From an uncultured Saprospiraceae bacterium (GTDB taxonomy: Bacteria > Bacteroidota > Bacteroidia > Chitinophagales > Saprospiraceae): a DNA stretch of 54,885 nt. The translations under genes were made by a program, and so were the position numbers. Positions 35,338 to 46,100 of this stretch are shown one piece after another. The notes beneath the pieces are model-generated. The model had not been told where the DNA came from and searched no databases. It was given only the letters and a program-made list of their open reading frames with translations. The stretch covers positions 1 to 54,885 of the forward strand of contig CALIEI010000037.1 in assembly GCA_938022165.1 (NCBI GenBank), in the 5' to 3' direction. The number at the start of each line of letters is the position of its first letter. Position 1 is the stretch's first letter.

Positions 35338-37128
35338 CTAATTTTTAACAGATTCTTCTTCAAGTTGCTGTTTATCGTACATTTCTGCGTAGAAACCCCC
35401 TCTTTCTAATAATTCTTCATGGGTTCCCATGTCCGAAATCCCTCCATCTTTAAGCACAATGATCTTATCAAAGGCTAATAAGGAGTATATTCTGTGGGTA
35501 ATTATAATTGTAGTTTTGTCACTAAGCTCGTTTTGTAGGTAGGAGAGTATGGTCTGTTCTGTATTGACATCCACTGCTGAAAGGCAGTCATCGAGTACCA
35601 TTATTTCAGGTTTTTTGAGCAAAGCTCGTGCAATAGTAATTCTTTGCTTTTGGCCTCCACTTAGAGTTACTCCTCTTTCGCCGACCAGTGTATCATATCC
35701 TTCAGGTAATGCGGCAATTTCATTATGTACTGAGGCATATTGAGCGAATTTTTCAAGTATAGGTTGCTCTTTTATGTCAGACCCAAAGCTCAAGTTTGAT
35801 TTTATGGTATCTGAAAATAGGAACACATCCTGGGGTACATAACCAATACTAGACCTTAAAGCATTTAGATCTATGTCTTTGATATTTATGTCGTTTATCT
35901 TTACTTCACCTTGACTAGCATCGTACATTCTCAAGATTAGATCCGCTATAGTCGTTTTTCCAGAACCCGTTTTGCCAACAATCGCCATTTTTTGGCCAGG
36001 CTCTAGAGAAAAGCTGACATTTTTCAAAGCCTTAATTCCTGTATCAGGATAAGTAAAACTTACATTTTCGAAAGCTAGTTTTCCTGAAATTTCTGTACTG
36101 CCGTTTTTAGGATTAATGATAAGTGGCTCCGCTTTTAGAAAAGCATTTATTCTCTTTTGTGAAGCTTCTGCTTGTTGTACAATAGATGCAATCCACCCAA
36201 TAGCCGTCACTGGCCAAGTCAACATGTTGACGTAAATAACAAACTCTGCAATATTTCCCGGGGAAATATTACCTCTAACCACCTCTAGACCTCCTACAAA
36301 TACGGTAATCGTAGTGCTAACTCCAATCAATAAAATCATTAAGGGAAAGAACATTGCATCGATCTTTGCTAGGCCCATTGATTTTTCTTTAAACTCCTCA
36401 CTATTCTCAGCAAAGAAATTTCCCATTGCCTTTTCTTGGACATAGGATTTGACTACTCTGATCCCAGAATACACCTCTTGAGCAACATTATTTAGTGAAG
36501 CTAATTGTTCTTGTATTTTAGTACTTCTCTTGTTGATTATCGAACTTACATAATAGATACTCAGCGAAAGAAAGGGGAGCGGTAAAAGACACCAAAGCGT
36601 TAACTTTACACTCACAGAAAGCATTGAAAAAATGACTAGAACACTTAGTGATAATAAATTTAAGCCATAGAGTACAACTGGACCTAGATACATTCTCACT
36701 TTACTGACATCCTCTGAAATTCTAGACATTAAATCACCCGTATTATTTCGCTTGTAAAATGATTGATCTAATCGCTCATATTTAGCAAACATCTCTTTTC
36801 GAATATCATATTCTATAAGTCGAGACATTACAATAATCGTCTGCCTAGTAAAATACATGAATATGCCCGTCAAAATCGATAAGCCAATAACAAAAGCGCC
36901 AAATAACAAAAGCTTGTATCCTATGCTAGATGCGAATGAGACTTCTGTATCCTCTAGTCCAGACAGCGAATTATAGACCAATAAGTTGTCAATGACTAAG
37001 TCAATAGCCTCTCTGACTACACGAGGTTCAAAAACTTTGAAAACATTAGACGCGATTACAAAAAATACTCCTGCAAGCAGCCTCCACTTGTATTTCCAAA
37101 AATATTTATTGTTATAACTTATTTCCAT
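35338..37128 (-). CDS. ABC transporter, fused permease and ATPase (type I exporter)
   Basis: A 596-residue half-transporter that probably works as a dimer. Residues about 1-320 contain six membrane helices of the ABC transmembrane type 1 fold. The ATPase domain has Walker A GKTGSGKTT (about residue 384), the signature LSGGQKQR (about 488), Walker B IMVLDDCLSAVD with Asp-Cys after the usual Asp, where Glu is the common catalytic base, and a switch His in IITHR. Such exporters move lipids, drugs or peptides; the cargo is unknown. The Asp-Cys at the catalytic base position suggests slow or asymmetric hydrolysis if no partner supplies a Glu. That is inference. Confidence 0.88.
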   Translation of the reverse strand: MEISYNNKYFWKYKWRLLAGVFFVIASNVFKVFEPRVVREAIDLVIDNLLVYNSLSGLEDTEVSFASSIGYKLLLFGAFVIGLSILTGIFMYFTRQTIIVMSRLIEYDIRKEMFAKYERLDQSFYKRNNTGDLMSRISEDVSKVRMYLGPVVLYGLNLLSLSVLVIFSMLSVSVKLTLWCLLPLPFLSLSIYYVSSIINKRSTKIQEQLASLNNVAQEVYSGIRVVKSYVQEKAMGNFFAENSEEFKEKSMGLAKIDAMFFPLMILLIGVSTTITVFVGGLEVVRGNISPGNIAEFVIYVNMLTWPVTAIGWIASIVQQAEASQKRINAFLKAEPLIINPKNGSTEISGKLAFENVSFTYPDTGIKALKNVSFSLEPGQKMAIVGKTGSGKTTIADLILRMYDASQGEVKINDINIKDIDLNALRSSIGYVPQDVFLFSDTIKSNLSFGSDIKEQPILEKFAQYASVHNEIAALPEGYDTLVGERGVTLSGGQKQRITIARALLKKPEIMVLDDCLSAVDVNTEQTILSYLQNELSDKTTIIITHRIYSLLAFDKIIVLKDGGISDMGTHEELLERGGFYAEMYDKQQLEEESVKN

Positions 37129-37344
37129 TTAATATAATCGATGAAGATTACCGTCTCAAATGAGGTAATTAGTGTTTTTCTTTAGTGTAACGCTATTAAT
37201 CAAAGGAATGAGAAGCTCTTTTGTTTAAAGTCTATAAAGAACAACTACATTGCACGCACTAAATCAATAAGTTAGAGTTAAAATTACACTTACATATTTC
37301 TAGCAAATGTAGTACCTCATGGACAGTATTTCCGTATAAAAGTA

Positions 37345-37352
37345 TAACTTTG
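37345..37352 (+). promoter_or_regulatory. Candidate Bacteroidota -7 promoter element before fbp
   Basis: TAACTTTG matches the Bacteroidota -7 consensus TAnnTTTG and lies 17 bases before the fbp ATG. No clear -33 TTG is seen at the expected distance, so the call is weak. Confidence 0.3.
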
Positions 37353-37369
37353 TTCAATAGATTTGAAAG

Positions 37370-38407
37370 ATGAATAGAATTGTAACATTAGATGAGTTTA
37401 TAATCACCAGACAAAAGGATTTCCCTTACGCATCTGGTGAATTAACGGGATTGTTAAGAGATATTGGCGTAGCTGCGAAGATCGTAAACCGTGAAGTGAA
37501 CAAGGCCGGTCTAGTCAATATCATTGGAGAAGCGGAGAATTCGAATTCCTCTGGAGATATAGTTCAAAAGCTTGACATGTATGCCAACGAGAAGCTCATT
37601 GAGTGCCTCAAGAATAGTGGTGAATGCTGTGGAATAGCGTCTGAAGAGAATGAAGATTATATTGAATTACCTGCTCATAGTTCTAAGCCTGCCAAGTATG
37701 TAGTTGTATTTGATCCTCTTGACGGTTCTTCAAATATTGATGTAAATGTCAGTGTAGGAACCATATTTGGGATTTATCGAAGAAAGAGTGATTCTAAAGG
37801 GAAAGTACAGCTTGATGACTTTTTGCAAAAAGGTACAGAACTAGTTGGCGCTGGATATGTAGTTTTTGGAACCTCAACTATTTTAGTTTATTCAACCGGT
37901 AACGGTGTAAATGGCTTCACGCTAGACCCATCCATAGGGGAGTTTTGTTTATCGCACGTGGATATCAAAATACCGGATCGTGGTAATTACTATTCTGTGA
38001 ACCAAGGTTACTACTTGAAGTTTGATGTGGAAATGCGGAGGTATATTGACTACTGTTCAGACTTAAATCTAAGATTAAGATATATCGGATCAATGGTATC
38101 TGATATCCATAGAATAATGCTTCAAGGTGGTATTTTCCTTTATCCAAATACACGAAAGTTTCCAAACGGAAAACTCAGGTTACTTTATGAATGTAATCCA
38201 TTATCGTTTTTGATAGAACAAGCTGGAGGAAAAGCAATCAATACTAGATTGGAAAGGATATTAGATATGGTACCAACTGAGTTGCATCAAAGAACTTCCA
38301 TTGTAATGGGCTCTCCTGGCATGGTGGAAGAAATGAAAGAATTTGTTGAAAAATATAGCACACCTACTCCATACGTAGCACCGACCAATGGAGCAGCAAC
38401 TACTTAG
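37370..38407 (+). CDS. fbp: Fructose-1,6-bisphosphatase, class I
   Basis: Hydrolyses fructose-1,6-bisphosphate to fructose-6-phosphate in gluconeogenesis. The 345 residues match class I FBPases: GDIVQKLDMYAN, the Glu pair in SEENED, the metal and phosphate site FDPLDGSSNIDVN (Asp115-Ser121), the substrate loop RYIGSMVSDIHRIM and YECNPLSFLIEQAGG. It is a monocistronic unit with its own terminator at 38430-38470. FBPases of this class need Mg2+ and are often AMP-inhibited, but this cannot be judged here. Confidence 0.96.
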   Translation: MNRIVTLDEFIITRQKDFPYASGELTGLLRDIGVAAKIVNREVNKAGLVNIIGEAENSNSSGDIVQKLDMYANEKLIECLKNSGECCGIASEENEDYIELPAHSSKPAKYVVVFDPLDGSSNIDVNVSVGTIFGIYRRKSDSKGKVQLDDFLQKGTELVGAGYVVFGTSTILVYSTGNGVNGFTLDPSIGEFCLSHVDIKIPDRGNYYSVNQGYYLKFDVEMRRYIDYCSDLNLRLRYIGSMVSDIHRIMLQGGIFLYPNTRKFPNGKLRLLYECNPLSFLIEQAGGKAINTRLERILDMVPTELHQRTSIVMGSPGMVEEMKEFVEKYSTPTPYVAPTNGAATT

Positions 38408-38429
38408 TTTTTATGAATTTGCAATAAAA

Positions 38430-38470
38430 CAAAAAAGCCTCAAATGACAGTTTCACTTGAGGCTTTTTTG
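38430..38470 (+). terminator. Terminator after fbp
   Basis: AAAAAAGCCTCAA (38431-38443) and TTGAGGCTTTTTT (38457-38469) form a long stem with a T run on the plus strand and, reversed, on the minus strand. It lies 23 bases after the fbp stop and would also serve the convergent small minus-strand gene at 38519-38671. Confidence 0.9.
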
Positions 38471-38518
38471 TTTGTAGAATTTAAAGTCTACAAACTAGTT
38501 ATATACTGGTAACTTTTG

Positions 38519-38671
38519 TCAAAACATAATCACTATTTTAGAAAAAACGATTATTCCAAGAATAATCATTCCGCCTATTGCATGAATATTATCTTCTTTA
38601 TTTTCTTCTTGCCATGAATTTTCAATACTTACGGTTTCGTTGGTCCCCGATATGAATCTCTTTGTATGCAT
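38519..38671 (-). CDS. Small putative tail-anchored membrane protein (50 residues)
   Basis: ATG at 38671, TGA at 38521-38519, 50 residues. The first 30 residues are polar and acidic in part (SWQEENKEDN), and the last 20 form a hydrophobic helix (GGMIILGIIVFSKIVIMF). It follows another small minus-strand frame with the same polar-then-hydrophobic plan (38700-38942) by 28 bases and precedes the bidirectional fbp terminator. These positional features support a real gene, but I recognise no family. Confidence 0.5.
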   Translation of the reverse strand: MHTKRFISGTNETVSIENSWQEENKEDNIHAIGGMIILGIIVFSKIVIMF

Positions 38672-38699
38672 TTTTAAATATGTATTTTATATTAGTAAA

Positions 38700-38942
38700 T
38701 TAATTTAATCCTGTGAAGTTGATAAGAAGCTTATAAACAATAAACCCTACAATCAGACATCCTACGATGCTAATAATTAGGCTATTTGTATTAGTATGTT
38801 TTTTCTTCTTTACACTGATGTTTCCTTTGTCAATATCCATGTGTACTATTTTACTAGTATTTACTTTGCTACGAGGTGAATGACCTAAGGGAGATTCTAT
38901 TGGATTTGCAATAGATGGTTTAATTTGTTGTCTTCCTGCCAT
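38700..38942 (-). CDS. Small putative tail-anchored membrane protein (80 residues)
   Basis: An 80-residue frame. The N-terminal 50 residues are polar, with a lysine cluster (VKKKKHTNTN) just before a single hydrophobic segment (SLIISIVGCLIVGFIVYKLLI) near the C-terminus. That topology suggests a cytosolic domain anchored by its tail, with positive charges on the inside. It is upstream of the 50-residue frame at 38519 with similar architecture, so they may form a small operon. The family and function are unknown. Confidence 0.55.
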   Translation of the reverse strand: MAGRQQIKPSIANPIESPLGHSPRSKVNTSKIVHMDIDKGNISVKKKKHTNTNSLIISIVGCLIVGFIVYKLLINFTGLN

Positions 38943-39197
38943 TTCTAGTAATAAAAAATAAAACTAATTAATGGAGGGTAGTCGAGGGAAAGAAAAAATG
39001 AAAAGGGGGAGTTATGTTAGATATATCTGATAATGACAAAACCATGCCAAAACAAACATCGTTGATTGCTTTTTCTTCCCAGTAAGAGATGTATAAGCCT
39101 AGGATTACTGATTTTACTGTCTTATTAAATTTATTAAGATATTTACAGATGGTTGAGCTCAATATTTCTTAATTCATACTGGAAAGCAAAACATAAA

Positions 39198-39989
39198 ATG
39201 AAAGTAAAAGAAATAATAATATATCCTATTAAAGGTCTAAAAGGTATATCTGTGTCTAAGTCCAATGTGAAAGATATTGGACTGGAAGGTGATAGGGCCT
39301 ATATGTTGTCAGATCTAAATGGAAATTTGATCTCGCAAAGAACTACAAATGAGTTGGCACTTATGTCTGTCCAGCGAAAAGATAAGACCTTGCTGGTGCA
39401 GCACAAAAGCGAAAGTATAGAAATAGAAACTGGTCAAATGAGTGATCAGCAAATGGAGGTAGAAGTATGGGGAGCAAGATTTAGTTGTAATGAAGTGTCA
39501 AAAGAAATCAGTGCTTGGTTTGCAAAACAACTTGGAATACCTTGCAAGCTAATGATAATGCCAGACAGTAAATCTAGAATCAAGAAATTCAATAAGCCTC
39601 CATATGAAAGTTATTTATCTTTTGCAGATGGTTATCCTATATTGACACTTGGCACATATAGTGTAAAACAACTGAATGAAAAGTTAAGCGAAACAGTTGA
39701 GGCAAATAGATTCAGAGCTAACATACTGATAGAGACTTCATCTCCTCATGAAGAAGATGACTGGGCAGATTTTATGATTGGAGAAAATGTAAAACTTAGA
39801 AACATCAAACCATGTGTACGCTGCCAAGTCATAACGATTAATCAAGAAAATGGAATCAAAGGTAATGAGCCATTAAAAACATTAAGTACTTATAGAAAAT
39901 TTGCAGAAGGGGTCTGTTTTGGGTCTAACGTAATTGTGCTTAGCCAAGGAGAAATCAAACTCGGTGATGAGATAAAATTACTACCCTAA
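39198..39989 (+). CDS. MOSC domain protein with MOSC N-terminal beta-barrel domain
   Basis: Starting at 39198 (MKVKEIIIYPIKGLKGISV) gives 263 residues. The first 120 or so are the MOSC_N beta-barrel (YPIKGLKG, LEGDRAYML). The C-terminal MOSC domain has NRFRANILIE, the PCVRCQV motif with the Cys thought to ligate molybdenum in mARC/YiiM-type enzymes, and GSNVIVL. Such proteins reduce N-hydroxylated compounds or transfer sulfur to the molybdenum cofactor. It lies 6.4 kb from the molybdenum hydroxylase genes, so a link is possible but not shown. A longer upstream start is not supported. Confidence 0.87.
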   Translation: MKVKEIIIYPIKGLKGISVSKSNVKDIGLEGDRAYMLSDLNGNLISQRTTNELALMSVQRKDKTLLVQHKSESIEIETGQMSDQQMEVEVWGARFSCNEVSKEISAWFAKQLGIPCKLMIMPDSKSRIKKFNKPPYESYLSFADGYPILTLGTYSVKQLNEKLSETVEANRFRANILIETSSPHEEDDWADFMIGENVKLRNIKPCVRCQVITINQENGIKGNEPLKTLSTYRKFAEGVCFGSNVIVLSQGEIKLGDEIKLLP

Positions 39990-40002
39990 ATTTTAGTTTC
40001 GT

Positions 40003-40142
40003 AACGGCCTCGGACAAGGGATAGTAGCAGTGACCACATGGTGGTCAGCCCGATAGGGCCAAGCTGCGAAAAGCCCGGTCCCGGTTTCATCTTTAAGCAA
40101 GCGATAGCGCGGCTAAAGATGAAACCGGGATGGCCCATAGCC
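40003..40142 (-). repeat. Two-palindrome intergenic element, copy B
   Basis: Read on the minus strand: GGGCCAT, hairpin 1 with 16-bp perfect arms (40114-40129 and 40080-40095), a spacer GGGCTTTTCGCAGCTTGGCC, hairpin 2 TGACCAC/GTGGTCA (40031-40047), then GCTACTATCCC. Hairpin 1 encloses GCTATCGCTTG, the same 11 bases as the loop in copy A. It sits in the convergent space between the MOSC gene and the giant protein gene, 26 bases from the latter's stop. Confidence 0.7.
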
Positions 40143-40168
40143 TAAAAAAGAAAATATAAAAAAAGAAA

Positions 40169-43100
40169 TTAGTTTTGACCTACTTGAGTTACCCCCTCTA
40201 CTCTGATGACCAATGGTAAACAGATATCATTGTTGTCGATAATCTCAAATAAATAATCTTCTACCTCACCGTTATCTGCCTGACCAGTGGGTAATAGGTT
40301 GTCTTCAAGACTCAATCTAGCTCTCATACCTACCAAAGTGCCAGGTGGAGCAGACTCAGGTATCGTAACCGTTATATAAGGCTGTGCATAAAGCCCAGCA
40401 CCATTGTCAGTAATATCTGCTACAAGTTCTCCTGGATCTGCAAAGTCGCCATCTGCATTCCAGTCCATCCACACTTTTAGATAAGCCGTTTGTCCTGTAG
40501 TATTGATTGAGCTAAAAGGTAGGTTATAAGTAACTCCTTGGATTGCTTCTAGGAAATTAAGATAATAAAAAGCATCTTCATCTGCACCATCTCCTAAGGC
40601 ATCCGCAGATTGGAACGCTTGGGGTTCTGTATCGATCAAAGCCGCAAGAGTCAAAGAAGGATTTGCAATGTGCCTAGGGCCATTATTCTCAGCCAGCGTT
40701 TCATAATCTCCAATACCGGTACCCAATCCAAGATCGGGTAGATCACCATAATCAAATTCAAGACAGGAAGGAGAGAAAATCTCTGTAACATCTTCACAGT
40801 TTGCAAAGCTCGTCTCAGCTGTCAACTGATAGGATGGTTGCGTTATTGCAAAAGGTCCAAATGGGCCGTATACTTGATCGTAGTTAAGATCATTGTGTGT
40901 ATCAAAACCAAGTACATTATATGTACCCGTCAAGCCATTACCTGCTACACTAAAAGTATAGGTAAACTGAGATTGATTATTGATTTCTTCACATTCAACA
41001 TTAATGTTAAACTCTGGTGCTTCAAATACTTGTACCGTTACCAAATCCAAATCACCAAAATTACATACGTTATTTGAATTGACTGACCATGCAAACTTAT
41101 ATGTCCCCGGTATCAATCCGTTTACTACTGTAGTAGATGAATTTGGCATTTGCATACTTGGCATATTGGGTCCGCTAAACACGCTCCATAAACCATCAGC
41201 TCCAGTGATAGATGCATCAAGTGTAATCTCTTCAGAACAAGTGAAAAAAGATGTTCCCGCATCTAGAGTAGCATCCTCTAAAACAGAAATAACAATAGTG
41301 TCCACTCCTACACAGCCTTCCAGATTCGTAGCTTCTACCCACATGGTATATACCCCTAACTCATCAGGCGTAAATGTTGGATCACTTATAGTGTAATCTG
41401 ATAGGTGAGTTCTATTACTCTCTGGAAACCATTCGTAGGTATAACCCTCGTCAGTATCTCCAATTTGTACCATTTCATCTAAACAGAGGTTTTGATCTGG
41501 TCCAGCAAATGGGGTAGGAGATATATCATCACTGACATAAACAGTAACCGTTGTTTGATTGATACATGTAGTGTTGATGTCAAATACTTCTAATGTATAG
41601 GTCGTAGTAGTAAAAGGCATAACAGTAGTAGTCAATGAATCTGGATCAGAGACATCAATACTAGGACTCCATGAGTACGTCAAATCTGGATTCGATACAC
41701 AGCCCTCACAAATAGTGTAAGCTCCTTGACTACAAATGGTGTCATCAACCATCACTGGAATAGAAGGCTCTGGATGGAGGGTTACAAGTACGGTATCAAA
41801 GCCTTGACATCCTGTAGTTGTATGGGTCGCTGTCAGTACATACTCATATACACCAGGTACATCCGGTGGAACATTGACCGTTGTTTGCGCTAAAAATGGA
41901 TTAGCTAAATACGTAATTGGTGTCCAAGTATAAGAATAAATTGGATTCTGAAATGGTATACCAATAATAGTGGGGTCTGAAGGGCAAATTTCTTTATCTT
42001 CTCCAGCGTTAGGCGTAATTGCTAAATCCTCTGATACATCAATACTTACTGAAGCAGTATTCTTACAGCCTGTAGCGACATCTGTAACTTCAAGTGTATA
42101 AGTAGTAGTAATGCTAGGGCAAGCAATTGGATTCGAAATGCTAGGGTCACTCAATCCTTCAACTGGAAACCAGCTATATCTTATTCCTGGGCTAGGATCA
42201 GTGCCTATTTGGACACACTCATTGATGCAGACGACCTCAGTAGCATTAACATCTACATCTGGTATCGGGTCTACAAATACGGTCACCATATCAATAGAAG
42301 TACAGGCTCCACTATTTACAGTAAGTGTATAACTAGTAGTTTCATCGATGTCAACTATAGGGTTGGCAACATTGGGATTACTCAAGCCAATAGTTGGACT
42401 CCAACTGTATGAGAGCAAAGGATTTGGAGAGATTCCGATTTGGGTTTGTTCTCCTAAACAAACTCTGTCGTCTGGTCCTGCATCGGCTATTGCAGTCGGT
42501 GTAACCATCACTTCATCAGTAGCCTGACAGCCTGAAGCCAGATGGGTAATCGTAACAGTATAAATCGTCTGAATAGATGGTGATGCCAATGGATTGGCAA
42601 TCACGCTTGAACTCAAAGACTGCCCTGGTGACCAGCTATATGTATAACCTGATCCCATACTCGGGGTTCCAATTTGAACCGGAGACGAACAAAAATCTCT
42701 ATCAGGACCAGCGTCAACACTTATTGATTGTACGCTTATAGTAACATCATCAGTAATAGAACAATTGTTTTGATCAGTGGCAGTTAGGGTATAGGTTTCG
42801 TTGGTAGTTACCGTTAATTCTGGTTGTGCAATATTTGGATTGTTCAAGCCAGTAGTTGGACTCCATGAATAGGTATAGCCACTAAGTCCAGGTGTTCCTA
42901 AAGTAACTTCTGTGTTTTCGCAAACGTCTAAATCTTCTCCAGCATCCACTTCAGGAATAGATGGAGTGATAAAAACTTGATCTTGCACAACACAACCTGA
43001 TGGTGCAGTTAAAGTAATCGTATACGTGATCGTATCGGTTACCGTGGCATTTGGCTGTGCCACATTTGGATTGTCAAGACCTGTACTTGGCTCCCAAGTA

Positions 43101-46100
43101 TAAGCATAACCAGATTGAGCTGTCGTAGCGCCAATCATTATAACATCACCAACACAAGCTGACATATCTGGTCCAGCGTCTACCGATTCTGCACTTTCAA
43201 GACTAACCGTAATAGCATCCGTAGAAAAACAACCATCAGCATTATTACTTACTGTCAGTGTATAAATAGTAGTTGTACTCGGACTAGCAAATGGTTGGGC
43301 TATAGTAGGGTCACTCAAACCTGCTGCTGGCGTCCATTGATATATATTGCCAGGAATTGCTGGTGTCCCAATTAGAGCGCCTTGTGAACCTTCACAAACC
43401 GATATATTCTCACCTGCATTGGCTACTGGATTAGATACTACAGTGTACACTAAAGTGTCGAATTCTTGACACACATTGGCGCTATCTGATACGGTAAGAT
43501 AGTAAGTAGTCGTTGCAAATAAGGTATCAATAGGTTGAGCGGTATCGCTATTTTCTAAACCTTCGCTTGGTTCCCAAGAATATACCAAACCAGGAATAGC
43601 CTCTGTACCCAACTGTACGATGGTGTTTTCACAAAAATCAGCATCTTCGCCTGCATCAGCTACAATATCATATACTTCTACAATTGCCGTATCTCTAATT
43701 TGGCATTCAGAAGCGTTCTCCTCAATGGTTACAATATAAGTTGAGGTCTGGGTAGGACTCGCAACTGGATTAAAAATATTGATCTGATTTATAGTTCCAT
43801 CGTCTGGTTGCCAACTTGCGCTCCATCCAGGTATACTTGGTCCACCAATATTGATGCCTTCACCCGGACAAGTAATCGTATCTATGGCATGAGCAAACGG
43901 AAACGGATCAGGTGGAGGATATATCGTTACAAAACTTCCACAGGTAACACTAGGATTTGCTTTTAATGTAGAAGTTAGTGTATAGTTCGTAGGTGTAGTT
44001 AGCGTTGCTGTAAAATTTTGTTGAAAGGGGCTTGTGGGATTTGGAATACCATTACTCGGCGTCCATAGATAATTGTAACGTGAAGTATCTATGCTAGAAC
44101 CAAAAACAACAGTGTTATATTCTATTGCCCCAACTGGACAATTTAAATCGGAATATGCACCGGCCAGTGGAATTAAACATCCGCAATTAGGTACTACAAC
44201 AACATCCGTACATACATTTCCATTCCACTCTACTTGAAGCTGATAGGTCGTAGGCTGAGACGGTGCCACAAAAGGCTGCACCTCATTTTCTTGACCAACA
44301 ATACTTCCAAAATCTCCAGAGAGGACTGTCCAAGTATAATTAGCTAATCCATTGGAATGATCTGGCACCCCAATTAACCGCGGTCCACAAAAGTCTATTC
44401 CGGCTTCTGCTCTGTTTACATATACCAATACTGTATCTGTGTCAGTACATCCAGTTTGATCATGGATCTTAGTCAAAATATAAGGATATGGATTGGGATT
44501 GGGAATCTCTGTAGCGGAAACAGTCGGATTACTCAATTGTTGGTTATTTAAATATAAACCAGGAGACCATACAAAAGTATAATCTGGATCATTTGGTTCA
44601 CCAATAGTAATCGCGCCATCAAAGCAATAAGTCATATCTGGACCAGCATCAGCAATTGTTTGGACTGGATTAACTTCTACATCATCAGTAACTACACAGT
44701 TATCTGGACCAATAATAGTCAGTGTATAATTTGTAGTGACTGTAGGGGAAGCAATTGGTTGTGCTACGTTTGCATTACTCAATCCAGTGGAAGGGCTCCA
44801 AAAATAACTGAACCCTGCTACACCCGGTGCAACATGAGGGGTACCAATTTGAACCCCAGTTCCTATACAGTTTATTCTTTCATCTCCAGCTTCGGCATCG
44901 TATACCCTCACCGTGTACTGCTCTATAAAAATACATCCATTTGCATCCATTACTTCGACATTATGAATCGTACTCACTGATGCACTAGAAGTTGGAGCAG
45001 GGGAGAAAGGGTCTGATAAACCAGTAGCTGGCATCCACTCATAAGTGAATGGTGGCGTTCCTCCACTTGCTGTAGCATTTAGCTTAATGGTACTAGTGGC
45101 ACATTTATAATAAACGGTATCATTTGGAAGCTGTGGAGCATTAAAAGAATTTACATCTACTAAGCTAACATTTGAGGTATCTCTAAAATCACAGTCACCA
45201 TATTGTAGAATGGCTATTCTTCTAAAGCTAGCATCATCAGTAAGTGGTTGCGGTTGATGGGATACATTTGTTGCACCTGAAATATCAATCCAGTTATTGG
45301 TTCCGTCAAAATTTATTTGCCACTGATATTCCACCTCAAAATTATTATCTGCTGGTGTTAATACACCATCAATCAGATAGTGAGGAAGACTGTCTGCATC
45401 TATGCCGACTTCCGAACCGGTAATAAAAGGTACTGTACCATTGATACACACTTCTATAAGATCGGGGCTAATAATATTTTCCGGAGCAAGGTCATCAATG
45501 CATGGAGCTATATTGATCTTACCGACTATGTAGTCAAAAGATGCACGACTTAGTGACGTACCTGTTGATGCGCTGGGTGTGAATTCAGTCTGAAAGGCAC
45601 CTACTGTTGTAGGGAAGCCATTTATGGTTTGTCCAAAAAAGTAAATGATATCTCCATCAGGTATCGCCTGAATTAATCTCGTAGCTTGAGTCCCTGAAAT
45701 CCAAGTACCATAAATATAGTCCCCGTTTGTATCTGTCCTAAATAGATATCCAGCCAATTTATCGCTTGCAAGTGGAAATAACTGTACAGCATCTGCGGTT
45801 GGAAAAAAGGAATCCTCATTGGGTACAGCATTTACATATAATAAACTAGATCCATTAGTTACATCAAACCCTACAAAGTTATTTCCTGTAACGCCATATC
45901 TTTTATCAAAAACTATACCGCCTAAAGGATCAAATTTTTGCAGAAAAAGTGTATTTCCTATACCATCGGCAAAGTCATTTATGAGTCCAGCATAATATAC
46001 TTCATTGTTTTCAATCTCAAGTAGACCTCTTTCCGAAAATTTAGGGTCTCCTACATAGGTTGCAAAACTTGCGTCTGCATTTTGTACATCCACACAATAT

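Noticed and set aside
40838-41396. Plus-strand frames opposite the giant repeat protein
   Set aside because: Antisense shadows of repetitive coding sequence; no independent support.
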